Below, one piece after another: positions 8,879 through 17,345 of a DNA stretch of 64,000 bases. Both the position numbers and the translations under genes were made by a program. The notes under the pieces are model-generated. The model did not search any database, had not been told where the DNA came from, and was given only the letters and a program-made list of their open reading frames with translations. Location: NCBI GenBank assembly GCA_947166305.1, contig CAMVDV010000004.1, positions 42,748 through 106,747 on the forward strand. The letters run 5' to 3'. This DNA comes from an uncultured Prevotellaceae bacterium (GTDB taxonomy: Bacteria > Bacteroidota > Bacteroidia > Bacteroidales > Bacteroidaceae). Numbering within the stretch: position 1 is the first letter of the stretch; every line of letters begins with the position of its first letter.

Positions 8879-9589
8879 TTACTTAAAGCGCAGGGCTTTC
8901 GCCTGCTCCATGTAGCGTATGGGGTCATCTAAGACAAAGACTTGGTCGTAGCTTTTCCTCTTGTCTGGGAGGATAATCAGTCGCAAGTTAGGACAGCGGA
9001 AGAACATATCCCGACAAAAAAGATTTTTACTGGTGAATGCGGAATAAACGAAGTGCCCATTTTTATCTTGTGAAATGTTGTGACCTTTTGTGCGGAGTTT
9101 CTGCTTCTTCAGCATTTTCCACCGCGAAAGAGTCTCTGAGATTTCCTGTGCGTTAGGTTTCTTACTGGCATCCCATGGCAGGATGAAGTTGGAATAGTAA
9201 ATCTCAACGAGAGGGTGTCCCAACTCGTCAGTGCTTCGGTGTCCGACACTTCCGTTCATTGACCCGACATCGACGGTAATATATGGAAACATCTCCTCCT
9301 CTGCTTTCTGGATTGTCAGATAAGGCTCTTCGCTCGATACGAGTGTCGCATCCTTCAAATCAAGGATATGCAAACTTCCGTGCCCATCTGCTCCGGCCAT
9401 ACGCCGCAGCACTTTGATGTCCGCTGAGTTCAGTTTGCCCGACACGACAAGATGCTGGCAAGTGTCCTGCTGAGCTTTCGTCAGGAGCGTGGAGAGCGTA
9501 CCTGCCTTTGTCATTGTTACCTTCAAAGGATGCTGGCAGAAAGCAAAGACAGACTGAAGGAAAAGAACGAATAATAGAAGATGTCTCAT
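8879..9589 (-). CDS. Secreted protein with a remnant BspA-like leucine-rich module
   Basis: A 236-residue protein from the ATG at 9589 (MRHLLLFVLFLQSVFAFCQ is a good signal peptide; a start ten codons upstream is also possible). Residues about 25-90 (AGTLSTLLTKAQQDTCQHL, then SADIKVLRRMAG and LHILDLKDATL) match the opening of BspA-type repeat domains and the corresponding part of the C10 protease at 5479-6867. The middle is unlike any family I know. The C-terminal FFRCPNLRLIILPD is a last repeat unit. It may be a shortened surface protein; function unknown. Confidence 0.7.
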   Translation of the reverse strand: MRHLLLFVLFLQSVFAFCQHPLKVTMTKAGTLSTLLTKAQQDTCQHLVVSGKLNSADIKVLRRMAGADGHGSLHILDLKDATLVSSEEPYLTIQKAEEEMFPYITVDVGSMNGSVGHRSTDELGHPLVEIYYSNFILPWDASKKPNAQEISETLSRWKMLKKQKLRTKGHNISQDKNGHFVYSAFTSKNLFCRDMFFRCPNLRLIILPDKRKSYDQVFVLDDPIRYMEQAKALRFK

Positions 9590-9623
9590 AATTAAGAATA
9601 AATAAATTAGACAATACACTTCG

Positions 9624-9631
9624 CAAAGATA
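9624..9631 (-). promoter_or_regulatory. Promoter -7 element for the 8879-9589 gene
   Basis: TATCTTTG on the minus strand, 35 bp before the chosen ATG, which supports the downstream start at 9589 rather than the one at 9619. Confidence 0.55.
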
Positions 9632-9719
9632 GCAAAAAACGATATTGTTCCTCTATAAAATGGAAGATATTTTAAGGTCTTCTTCGATTTTGACATCTGA
9701 GCATAGCAATTAGCGTCTG

Positions 9720-10058
9720 CTAATGTGTACTAAATGAATGACATACGAGCAGGAGAGCAGTGCCAAAGCGGGGGATGTTCATGAGGGTAATGTTGGGTTC
9801 TTTGAATGGTTGTTTCAGACACTCCGGGAGGGGAGTGAGCGAACGCACCGTGGAGCGTCGCCGGACAGGCTTTTGCTGCGAATCGCGTATGACCTGCACT
9901 ATGATGCTGTCCAGCAACGCCTTCGGCTTCTTGATTCGGACAAAGGAAATGGCACTGACAGAGTCCTCCATCTCATGGAAGAACACAGAGTCCGATGGCT
10001 CTTGCCCGTGGGCAAAGAGAGAAATCAGAAAGCAAAGGAATGGCAAAGTCTGTTTCAT
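9720..10058 (-). pseudogene. Truncated paralogue with a fragment of the TPR regulator's 5' end
   Basis: The first 59 codons are the same signal peptide, EPSDSVFFHEMEDSVSA and KALLDSIIVQVIRDSQQ as paralogue 2, nearly identical in DNA to 8453-8641. After DSQQKP homology stops. About 25 codons later the frame reads MNIPRFGTALLLVC, which mirrors the first residues of the regulator at 17883-19535 (MSLPRFGIALLSVC), with matching bases at about 9748-9783. The sequence is therefore a chimera of two broken copies and probably not functional. It overlaps the start of nothing but abuts paralogue 3 by four bases. Confidence 0.75.
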
Positions 10059-10870
10059 TTCCTTCTGATGTCAGTCCTGCGCACCAATTTCCCGTCGATG
10101 ATGCGAACTTCTATCGATTTCCTCAGAATGGGAGCGCCATTCTCTTCCTCGAAGTCGCGCCGGTAAAGAGTGCGCTGCCTATACCTGCTCAGGAATCTGT
10201 CTTCGTTGATTTGAATGAGGCGGAAGGAGTTACTGTCCAGATACCATTTCATCTTTCGGTTCTCAAAGCCCGGAGATTGCGACATGGATTTTTTTTCATC
10301 AAAATGAATGCGATATACGCCTCGGCCCGAAGCATCGGCGATGCGGTAGGCTGTCACGTCATAGACTTTCAGGATACCCTTGTAGACCTTCTCCAGTGTA
10401 CCATAGTATGCAAAGGCCTTGGCTATCTCCACATGTGTCCATTTAGAACCTTTCACGTCAAAGTGCATGAGGTTTGAACACGACAGAGAGAATTCAACTG
10501 ACGTACTGTCTGCAAACTGTGAATAAATTCCTTCCATGCAGAGAGGCCCCATTGAGGCGTGCTGTCTGTCCAATATGTCTATGCCGTCGTCGCCTTCTAC
10601 GGAAAACGTCCGGCTGACAGACAATGGGGATGGAGTCTTGTCGCAGAATATGGCACTGAGCAAATATTCACGCCTTGAATGTTTCTGTTGCATATCTGTT
10701 TCAAGACGCTGCAAGACTGTCATCAGTAATTCCTCCGGATGAGCAACGGGGGTGATGGCCATGGCACTGACGCTGTCCTCCATCTCATGGAAGAACACAG
10801 AGTCCGATGGCTCCTGCCCGTGGGAGAAAAGCGAAAGCAGAAAGAAGGAAAATAGTAATGTCTGTTTCAT
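10055..10870 (-). CDS. Secreted paralogue family member 3
   Basis: A 271-residue secreted protein. The first 35 codons and the 20 bp before the ATG are almost identical in DNA to paralogue 2 (8641), including EPSDSVFFHEMEDSVSA, while the body differs. Later family marks are RIADASGRGVYRIHFDEKK and an altered copy of the GTAYFD box (MKWYLDSNSFRLIQINED). The stop overlaps the ATG of the truncated copy. The sharp change from identical leader to divergent body suggests gene conversion of the 5' part. Function unknown. Confidence 0.8.
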   Translation of the reverse strand: MKQTLLFSFFLLSLFSHGQEPSDSVFFHEMEDSVSAMAITPVAHPEELLMTVLQRLETDMQQKHSRREYLLSAIFCDKTPSPLSVSRTFSVEGDDGIDILDRQHASMGPLCMEGIYSQFADSTSVEFSLSCSNLMHFDVKGSKWTHVEIAKAFAYYGTLEKVYKGILKVYDVTAYRIADASGRGVYRIHFDEKKSMSQSPGFENRKMKWYLDSNSFRLIQINEDRFLSRYRQRTLYRRDFEEENGAPILRKSIEVRIIDGKLVRRTDIRRK

Positions 10871-10982
10871 TTCTTGTGATATTTATGTGGCGTTTGTCTG
10901 CTATATGATGGAGTCCTTGCTTCGGCCCAGGCATCAGGAGCCGACGGAGATCTCACCGTATATCGTCTCGGGGAGACAGATG

Positions 10983-11864
10983 TCAAGGCTGTCTCTCTAC
11001 GATAGCTTCTGTCACGGTCCTTTCCCCTTTCACCATCGTTGTGCTTATCTTCCCCACAGTGAGTCTCCCGTCCACCTCTTCGTAGGTGACGCGGCAGTGC
11101 CTGTGGATGTCATTCGACGAAATCTTTGCATAGAAGGGATAGAAGCTCAGCCCGGGTGCGTCGTGCGAGGCGAGGAACACATATGGGCTCTTCGTATTGA
11201 TGTAGCTCTCCGTCCGAGCCTGCCTGAGCCTTAGGGAGCCGGTGTCGAAGTAAGCCACTCCGCTGAATTTCATGGAGTAGAGCGACGAGTTGTCTAACGT
11301 GATGCGACCTTTCCCTGTAGAGAAGTTGATGCGATAGACGCTTCTGCCGGCGGCATCGCTGATGCGAAAAGCCGTCACGTCGAGTGCCTCCTGCATCTTC
11401 TTGATGGCAGAGAGGACGGAATTGTTGTCGGACATGGTGAGGCTATTGATGTGCCTGAGCAGGGGGCTCATGCTTGCGAAGCCGGGCAGACAAAGGCGGA
11501 CGAGCGAGGAGTCCTTGGGAGTCAGGCGGTAAGGTCCCTTCATGGTGAACGGCCCCTCCATCTCGACTTCCTCAAGCATCAGGCCGCACTGCGCGGAGAC
11601 GATGCATTCCGACGTGCAGGGCCTCGGGTCGGGCGTGCCGTAGGTCTCCGTGATTTTGTACCTGCCGGGCCATGGCTCCTGCGCCATGTCTTCGGACAGC
11701 CTGCCCGCAATTTCCTTTAGCAGCGCCTCCGGCTTTTCAATCGGGACAATGGTGAGCGAGCTGACAGAGTCCTCCATCTCATGGAAAAACGCGGAATCCA
11801 AAAGCTCTTGTGCGAATGCCTGAGCAGCGCAGAGCATCAACAGTGCAAACAAATACTTCTTCAT
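10983..11864 (-). CDS. Secreted paralogue family member 4
   Basis: A 293-residue secreted protein with signal peptide (to about AQAFAQ) and a drifted form of the constant segment (ELLDSAFFHEMEDSVSSL). It keeps RISDAAGRSVYRINFSTGKG and GVAYFDTGSLRLRQART. It lies 43 bp downstream of the interrupted GGWV gene, in the same position that paralogue 5 holds behind the intact GGWV gene. Its promoter block is a copy of that at 7694. Function unknown. Confidence 0.8.
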   Translation of the reverse strand: MKKYLFALLMLCAAQAFAQELLDSAFFHEMEDSVSSLTIVPIEKPEALLKEIAGRLSEDMAQEPWPGRYKITETYGTPDPRPCTSECIVSAQCGLMLEEVEMEGPFTMKGPYRLTPKDSSLVRLCLPGFASMSPLLRHINSLTMSDNNSVLSAIKKMQEALDVTAFRISDAAGRSVYRINFSTGKGRITLDNSSLYSMKFSGVAYFDTGSLRLRQARTESYINTKSPYVFLASHDAPGLSFYPFYAKISSNDIHRHCRVTYEEVDGRLTVGKISTTMVKGERTVTEAIVERQP

Positions 11865-11871
11865 GATGGGG

Positions 11872-11879
11872 CAAAGTTA
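11872..11879 (-). promoter_or_regulatory. Promoter -7 element, second copy of duplicated block
   Basis: TAACTTTG inside the 65-bp block shared with 7687-7752. The end of the upstream GGWV reading frame (last residues PGEFRY) lies inside this block, so promoter and coding sequence overlap. Confidence 0.65.
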
Positions 11880-11907
11880 TGAATAATTTCTTTATAATGG
11901 TGCAACT

Positions 11908-12989
11908 TTAGTAGCGAAATTCTCCCGGGATGGTAAATGTTCCGCTATTTATGAAATATCTATAATTGTCTTGGTTGATTTTTACGGTGAAGGAACCTCT
12001 CAGAGTCATTTGATACGGACCAGACCATGAAGCGCAAATGTTATTATACAAAAGAGTAATAGATGACTCGTTCATGATTACATATGTTGTGATAATAGAC
12101 AAGCCAGCTTCCATGGTGTTGCCTCCTGTCCAGGAAACGCGAATTTCTCCTCGAAAGGTATGTGTTCCGATGCAGACATAAACGTCTCCGGCCTTACTAC
12201 TGCCAGGGAAAACATGACAATAGTCAGTTGCTGGTGGATTGTTATCATCACCACTTCCTCCGGAACCGCTACCACTTCCAGAACCTGAGCCAGAACCGGA
12301 ACTGCTACCACATCCCGAACTTGAACCTGAACCACATCCGCAGCCTGAGTCCGAACCGCAGCCGCAGCCACTGCCAGAAGACAACGACAATGAGAAACAT
12401 TGCATATACTGAGAAGTTCCGTCTAATTTTTTTATCCATCCACTTTCCCAAATGCCATTTGATGTCATCTCGTCGTAAACATGCAAAGGACAAGGATTAC
12501 TCTGTTGTCCAATAGTACGACTATATTCTGTACCGTTCACATCAAAGTACGCTTCAGAGTTGGAGTTGCACATAACCCATCCTCCTAGCCAGATGCTGTT
12601 CTGCATCATTTCTGTGTAGAGAGCACCAGCCACAGGATTGGTTTTCTCGCATCGACCCATATATGTTTCGGTCCGATTCTGATTCCGATAGATGATGTTA
12701 TCGGTGCTTTCCTTTATCCCAAATCGGTCGTTAGAAGTGCAATAATCCGTGGTCAGGTTTGTAATATGCTGAGAATAAGTTATTTGCGAAATTGTTTTTC
12801 TAATGGCGGTCATTAGAAAATGCAATTCACAAAAGTTTCATAATCAAATAGTTACGAAGACAACCACGAAAATGATAATCCTAATGACCGATTTGGGTTT
12901 ATCCATCCGCCTGGCCATGTGTTTGCTGAAACTTTCATGTTGTACTCAACCAGGGTGTAGGGATTCTTTCTTGAGCCTTTTGCTGCCAT
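11908..12989 (-). pseudogene. GGWV-repeat protein A, split by a 180-bp element
   Basis: Homologue of the intact gene at 15077-15904. The first part starts at 12989 (MAAKGSRKNPYTLVEY ... NTWPGGWI) and then enters an inserted element, stopping after 45 codons. The rest resumes at 12717 (KESTDNIIYRNQNRTETY) and runs to 11908. Removing 12718-12897 and one copy of the 5-bp duplication joins the parts in frame with no base lost, giving GGWI-KESTDN where the intact copy has GGWV-QSGGEL. The downstream part has two more W-x-G-GW or W-ESGW motifs, a Ser/Gly/Cys-rich stretch of about 45 residues, and a beta-rich C-terminal domain. A shortened protein could still start at the ATG at 12825 within the element. 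Confidence 0.85.
12718..12897. mobile_element. 180-bp MITE-like element, copy 1
   Basis: Ends CCCAAATCGGTCGTTAG (12718-12734) and CTAATGACCGATTTGGG (12881-12897) are inverted copies with one mismatch. They are flanked on both sides by TTTAT (12713-12717 and 12898-12902), a 5-bp target duplication. No transposase is encoded, so it must be moved by an enzyme elsewhere. It interrupts GGWV protein A. Confidence 0.88.
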
Positions 12990-13038
12990 AGTAGTAAAAA
13001 ATTAGAAGTTAGTAATTATGGTTTATTGTAATAAGATG
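12955..13038. repeat. Cassette boundary repeat, copy 1 (84 bp)
   Basis: Identical for 84 bp to 15870-15953. It covers the first codons of the GGWV gene, its ribosome-binding region and upstream sequence that in the other copy encodes the last residues of the DUF6734 protein. Here it lies behind a Stealth gene instead, so it marks a recombination boundary. Confidence 0.85.
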
Positions 13039-13087
13039 AATATTATAAGTCCTTCGCCTGGCGGGACTTATATATCTCTCTTGTTGG

Positions 13088-13990
13088 CTATCTTTGTTTT
13101 TCAAACGCCGACTTGTCGGGCAGAAGTTCCTCCAAACGCTTTGCAAGGAGACTTTTCCCGTAGTCAAAATCGTCACGGTACTCATCATTGAGGACAATCA
13201 CATCGCAGTCAGAAAAGTCAATGTTTAGGATGCTGTTCTCGTCACGGAGTGCGCAGAACCGCGTCATGATGTTTCCCTGTTGAAGCAATCCTTTCTTCAT
13301 CAGGCTTAGTGGATAGATGAGCCATGTATGGTTCTTACTTTCACGGAATCTGGAGAGAGACGCTTCTATCTCATTTTTGTACTTTTCCAGCACTTTCAGG
13401 TCTTCTGACCTTAGATGAGGCACTATGGCATGGTCACAGTAGGGCATGAGATAGCTGTCTCCAGCCTTGGTGATATGTCTGGGACATATAAGATGGTTCG
13501 AGTTGATGATTGTCCGGGAGTAGATCCACTCCTTGAACCTGTATCGGCCCACTTTCAGTCGGATTCCATTCTCCGTGAAGAAGTCTTCGGGGTTCAATTC
13601 CCTCATAACGATGTAATCGTCACATGCATAGAGATAATGTTCGCTCAGCCCATCTATGCGGGGGATATACAAGTCTATGACATTGGAGTTGAAGACCGGC
13701 AGATATTCACGAGGCACTATTTCCCAGTCCCATACAATGTGTATCCTTTCATTCTGTCTGTTCAGCCAATGTGGGACCTGACTTTCAGATACAGACATTA
13801 TTATATATATGTTTCTTACCCAAGGCATGTACCGTTCAATGCTGCGCAGTTGGTAGCGAAGCGTGTCCCAGTCGCGGAAACGCGTGGCATTGTTGCTCCA
13901 GTCCCTTGTGTCAGACACATACTTCTTGTACTCCTGGAGCCATTTCCCATCGCTACAATCCACAAAGGGTATTACATAATCTATAGACAT
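13088..13990 (-). CDS. Stealth-family sugar-phosphate transferase
   Basis: A 300-residue cytoplasmic protein from MSIDYVIPFVDCSDGKW (ATG at 13990; an upstream in-frame ATG at 14062 falls in a repeat). It shows the Stealth conserved regions in order: CR1 at the start, CR2 (RFRDWDTLRYQLRSIERY, then PWVRNIYIIMS, VPHWL, and FNSNVIDLYIPRIDGLSEH and ACDDYIV), and a CR3-like HxxCPRH section. Stealth proteins transfer hexose-1-phosphate, as in bacterial capsule synthesis and the GlcNAc-1-phosphotransferase of animals. The usual neighbours for capsule synthesis are absent. It sits 98 bp upstream of GGWV protein A, which suggests that protein, or a glycan on it, as the acceptor; this is inference. Confidence 0.85.
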   Translation of the reverse strand: MSIDYVIPFVDCSDGKWLQEYKKYVSDTRDWSNNATRFRDWDTLRYQLRSIERYMPWVRNIYIIMSVSESQVPHWLNRQNERIHIVWDWEIVPREYLPVFNSNVIDLYIPRIDGLSEHYLYACDDYIVMRELNPEDFFTENGIRLKVGRYRFKEWIYSRTIINSNHLICPRHITKAGDSYLMPYCDHAIVPHLRSEDLKVLEKYKNEIEASLSRFRESKNHTWLIYPLSLMKKGLLQQGNIMTRFCALRDENSILNIDFSDCDVIVLNDEYRDDFDYGKSLLAKRLEELLPDKSAFEKQR

Positions 13991-14061
13991 TGATTGTTTC
14001 ACTGAGGTTTCAGGAGTTTTGTCCGGCAAAGCTGCGTGCCATTCATTCATGAGCCGCCCCA

Positions 14062-14149
14062 AAACTATACACGAGTAAACAGCAAACTATACACGAGTAA
14101 ATTGCATTTTACACACGGGTCGTTTGGCCTCGACACACGAGTTGCACCA
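14062..14149. repeat. 22-bp tandem array, ACACGAGTA type, four units
   Basis: Units start at 14062, 14084, 14106 and 14128. Same sequence family and same left flank as 8753-8862 but one unit shorter, the difference lying at units 3-4. It sits between the Stealth gene start and the stop of paralogue 5. Confidence 0.9.
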
Positions 14150-14235
14150 TGAAGCAGAATTTCTTTTGAAAGTTTCTGGCATCTGCTCATCTTTCCACTT
14201 CTGATGAATTGTTCTTGGTATACTTAGCATTGTTA

Positions 14236-15084
14236 TTATTCGTCGATTCTTTGCACAGAGGCCGTTATCTGCGTCCCACCTCTTAGCCAGTTTATCTTGG
14301 TTTGTTTGAGAATTGGCATTTCAGAGTAGTCGTCATAATCAATCTCATAGTTTAAATACGAATCGTACTGAAGAGTTGGCAAGTATGCTTTGCCTTCGAA
14401 TCGCTTTATATGATAAGTCTTGGTATCGAAATACGCCGTACCAGTAATCTGTTCTGGTTCGTACTTTTTGTCAAAGTTCTTCAACAATCGCTTTTTATTT
14501 CTGACAAAAGCTATGCGAAAAATTTCTCTGCCAGACCCATCGCTTATTTTATAGGCGCCTACATTATAAAACTTATATGTCTTATCAAAGTCTGTAAGTG
14601 GCGATAGCGGTTCCATGTCTATACCCATGCCGACAAACCTTAGACTGACATTTGGCTTATGTGCATAAACGGGACTCAAAGTGGCAAACAGGTCAAGATA
14701 GTTTATTATAAATGCGCTGTCTTGTAGTGATAGTTTGTATATCCCGGAATAGTCAAAGCTTTTTATCTTTACATCCTTCAGGCCAATGTTTGCATTGTCT
14801 GTATAGAGTATGCAATATACGACGTATGGCGGCAGAGAATCTCGGCTAAAGGTCGCATCTATCTTATATTTATGTACTTCATGCTTCTGCTCCGAATCTT
14901 TTTTGCATTGCTTTATTACTTTCCAAATCAGCCTTTCTGTCTGCACCGATTTGAGTCGTTTGAAAGAAATGGCGCTGACAGAGTCCTCCTTCTCACTCTT
15001 GTATGCAAAACTTTGAAGCCTCCTGACATACATAGGCATAATCAGAAGTTGCAAAAGAGTGAGTAATACACCGTACCTAATCAT
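14236..15084 (-). CDS. Secreted paralogue family member 5, coupled to GGWV protein B
   Basis: A 282-residue protein with an N-terminal hydrophobic signal segment. The constant segment is eroded to KSEKEDSVSAISFKRLKSVQ. It keeps KISDGSGREIFRIAF and GTAYFDTKTYHIKRFEGKA, and aligns along its length with paralogue 1 (TFSRDSLPP versus TFNQDYLLP, and TLSPVYAHKPN versus TLSPVHAHKAN). Its ATG overlaps the end of the GGWV protein B gene by eight bases, so translation is probably coupled. Paired production is what one expects of partners such as a secreted protein and its protector. Function unknown. Confidence 0.8.
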   Translation of the reverse strand: MIRYGVLLTLLQLLIMPMYVRRLQSFAYKSEKEDSVSAISFKRLKSVQTERLIWKVIKQCKKDSEQKHEVHKYKIDATFSRDSLPPYVVYCILYTDNANIGLKDVKIKSFDYSGIYKLSLQDSAFIINYLDLFATLSPVYAHKPNVSLRFVGMGIDMEPLSPLTDFDKTYKFYNVGAYKISDGSGREIFRIAFVRNKKRLLKNFDKKYEPEQITGTAYFDTKTYHIKRFEGKAYLPTLQYDSYLNYEIDYDDYSEMPILKQTKINWLRGGTQITASVQRIDE

Positions 15085-15904
15085 AATTGCGATACTGTTC
15101 AGGAATTATAAAAGAAGTGTTGATGTGAAATAGCTTTGTCGGAGCATCATTCCCGGTATATGTAAAAGATCCACCAATTGACAGTTCATATGCCCTAACC
15201 CAAACGGCATATAATCCAGTTACATTAAAAACGTCTGTAGTTTTAACGGGCGTTATTGAAAATGTAACAGCAGATAACTCGTTTAGACCAATTGTCATGC
15301 CTTCTGTCCATGCCACATGTAGTCTCCCTATCCTAATTGTCCCATTCACGATTGTTCCAAGCAAGTAGCTCCCTGCAGAAATAGAACATCCAAGACCCTC
15401 CAAACCTTCCGTCACGCAGACAGAACCACTCCCGCAGACAGAACCAAAACCGTAGACAGAACCAAAACCGCTGCCTTCGCCCAAATTCATAATGATATTA
15501 AAACCAGGAACGTAACGAAGAGTCCCATTTGACTCTTGTATCCATCCGCCTTCCCATATTTCGTTTGCCACCATTTCTCCATATAATCTCAAGGGACACG
15601 GGTCGCCGGCTTCGCCAAGCGTGCCACCACGGTCTGTACCGTTACAGTCGTAGTATTTCGTCTCATTCTGGTTTATTAATACCCATCCGCCAGACCAAAT
15701 TTGCCGCCCTGTCATTTCATTGAATATTGTTTCTGGCACGGGGTAACTTTTCGCACACATACCAGTATATATCTCCAGCGAGTGCGAGCGATAGGTTAAC
15801 TCTCCACCTGATTGAACCCATCCGCCCGGCCAGATGTTTGCAGAGACCTTCGTGGTGTACTCACTCCATGTGTAGGGATTCTTTCTTGAGCCTTTTGCTG
15901 CCAT
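15077..15904 (-). CDS. GGWV-repeat protein B with Gly/Ser/Cys linker
   Basis: A 275-residue protein with no signal peptide. It opens MAAKGSRKNPYTWSEY. Three units of about 40 residues follow, each with the motif [IW]-W-x-GGW-[VI] (NIWPGGWV, QIWSGGWV, EIWEGGWI), an upstream Pro and acidic-Met pair (FNEM, YGEM) and a downstream aromatic. A short Gly/Ser/Cys stretch (GSGFGSVYGFGSVCGSGSV) links to a C-terminal beta-rich domain of about 110 residues. The DUF6734 gene ends 26 bp upstream and paralogue 5 overlaps downstream. I recall similar N-termini on Ser/Gly-rich Bacteroidetes proteins with varied C-terminal domains, but no proven function. A secreted or surface protein modified by the neighbouring transferase is a reasonable guess. 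Confidence 0.75.
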   Translation of the reverse strand: MAAKGSRKNPYTWSEYTTKVSANIWPGGWVQSGGELTYRSHSLEIYTGMCAKSYPVPETIFNEMTGRQIWSGGWVLINQNETKYYDCNGTDRGGTLGEAGDPCPLRLYGEMVANEIWEGGWIQESNGTLRYVPGFNIIMNLGEGSGFGSVYGFGSVCGSGSVCVTEGLEGLGCSISAGSYLLGTIVNGTIRIGRLHVAWTEGMTIGLNELSAVTFSITPVKTTDVFNVTGLYAVWVRAYELSIGGSFTYTGNDAPTKLFHINTSFIIPEQYRNYD

Positions 15905-15953
15905 AGTAGTAAAAAATTAGAAGTTAGTAATTATGGTTTATTGTAATAAGATG
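15870..15953. repeat. Cassette boundary repeat, copy 2 (84 bp)
   Basis: Identical to 12955-13038. It includes the last codons of the DUF6734 gene (IITSYYNKP, stop at 15931) and the first codons of GGWV protein B. Confidence 0.85.
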
Positions 15954-17331
15954 TAATTATAAGTCCTTCGCAGAGCAGGATTCGTATTTCCTGAAGCCAG
16001 AGTATTCTCATATTCTCGGATGAGGCTGTCAGAGTAGTCAGCAGTTCTGAGACTTGCATCGGTTTTCTCCTTAGCTCTTTCAGGACTTGAAGCTCCAACT
16101 CATAAAGGGCGAACTCTCTCTTCCTTCGGGATGTGAGCGTGGGAATGACTGCAACCCGTTCCAGCGGAGCATCTTCCCTCATAGACAAACGCCTCCTCAG
16201 AAGCTGTCGTGCCTCTTCGTCCCATCCCGTCGGTACGTCAAAACATTTCAGATAAGGATTGCAGCAGACGACAGTCTCTGCCTTCTGCCACTCCTCGCCG
16301 AGGGAAAGGTCTCTCCCTTTGATGCGGCGCAGCTCCACCTCGTGCAGCTCTTCCCAGAAAAGATTGCTCCATTCATGTTCTGCTGCACTGAGAAAGTCGA
16401 AATATGGCTTGATGCGGAGGTCGGGAGTCATCAGTAGCTGACAGACCGTTTCTTTCGTCAGGCCTCTTGGAAGGAGATGCGGGAAGAGAGAAACGACAGC
16501 CTTGTAGTAGTCCGGATAATGGGCGATGAGCACTTCCTCGAGAGCCTCTGTCAGGGCTTTGTCCCTCTTGTGTCCGCCAAGGAGGTGGAAGTAGCCTTTC
16601 TGCCCGTATCTGTCCAGATTACAAAAGTCCTTTGTGGTATAGCCGTTGTCGTTGAACGTCTGAGAGAAGACGGTGCCGACCACTCGCCCTTCCTCCTGCA
16701 CCGAACAGGCAAGGAGGATTTGTTCGAACAACAGATTGAAGTTGCCATTCGTACATATCGCCATGTTTGCGCCGCAGACGGCAAGAGCGTCCTCACAGAA
16801 CGCATGGATGAAGTCGAGGTCATGACCTCCGAACACGCCCATGTTGTAGGAGCTGATGGACTCTTCTCTCAGGGTTTCCTCCAAGTATTCGGGTAACTTC
16901 AGCGAAGACCCCTTGAGGAGGCTTTCCATCATGTGCCTATAGTATTCTGTTCCCCGTTCTTTGTTCTGCGCGATGAGCGGCGCAGCCATGATGTCCTCCG
17001 GCAGGGGCTTTGGCAGGAACACGTCGCCATCGACGTGCAGGAAGGGCTTCGTCTGCACCGAGTAGGTCTTTATCTTGGCGTATGCCCAGTGCTGCGGCAG
17101 GCAGAGATGCTCGTCATAGACAACGTTTACCTCTGTGTAGGGCAGATGCAGCAGGTCGATGAGGACATGCATCCCCTGCTCGTCGGTGTAGAGTGCCACT
17201 TCGTCGTAATGCCGGCGAAGCGAGAGGCAGCTCAGTGCCCACGACATGAGATTGTACTCTGGGCGCAGCCATCCGAAACCATGCTCCAGAGGGTTGCGTC
17301 CTGCTGTCCAAAAGGTCTGCACTATGCGCAT
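15931..17331 (-). CDS. DUF6734-type protein, glycosyltransferase-like
   Basis: A 466-residue cytoplasmic protein. The opening MRIVQTFWTAGRNPLEHGF, then YNLMSWALSCLSLRRHYDEV, ALYTDE, and HVDGDVFL (a DxD motif, as used by nucleotide-sugar transferases to hold a metal) match the DUF6734 family as I remember it. Later SYNMGVFGGHDL resembles the NxGxxGG segment of such folds. The last 150 residues are likely helical and could bind a partner. It precedes GGWV protein B by 26 bp and ends inside the cassette repeat, so it is probably co-transcribed with it. Sugar transfer to GGWV protein B is inference. Confidence 0.75.
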   Translation of the reverse strand: MRIVQTFWTAGRNPLEHGFGWLRPEYNLMSWALSCLSLRRHYDEVALYTDEQGMHVLIDLLHLPYTEVNVVYDEHLCLPQHWAYAKIKTYSVQTKPFLHVDGDVFLPKPLPEDIMAAPLIAQNKERGTEYYRHMMESLLKGSSLKLPEYLEETLREESISSYNMGVFGGHDLDFIHAFCEDALAVCGANMAICTNGNFNLLFEQILLACSVQEEGRVVGTVFSQTFNDNGYTTKDFCNLDRYGQKGYFHLLGGHKRDKALTEALEEVLIAHYPDYYKAVVSLFPHLLPRGLTKETVCQLLMTPDLRIKPYFDFLSAAEHEWSNLFWEELHEVELRRIKGRDLSLGEEWQKAETVVCCNPYLKCFDVPTGWDEEARQLLRRRLSMREDAPLERVAVIPTLTSRRKREFALYELELQVLKELRRKPMQVSELLTTLTASSENMRILWLQEIRILLCEGLIITSYYNKP

Positions 17332-17345
17332 AAGGCCTATGTTTG

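Noticed and set aside
12718..12897. Sequencing or assembly error as cause of the split GGWV gene
   Set aside because: A clean 180-bp insert with matching terminal repeats, a 5-bp duplication and a second family member at 34 kb is not explained by an error.
13088..13990. Capsule locus based on the Stealth gene
   Set aside because: No Wzx/Wzy, nucleotide-sugar or export genes are nearby; neighbours are secreted-protein genes.
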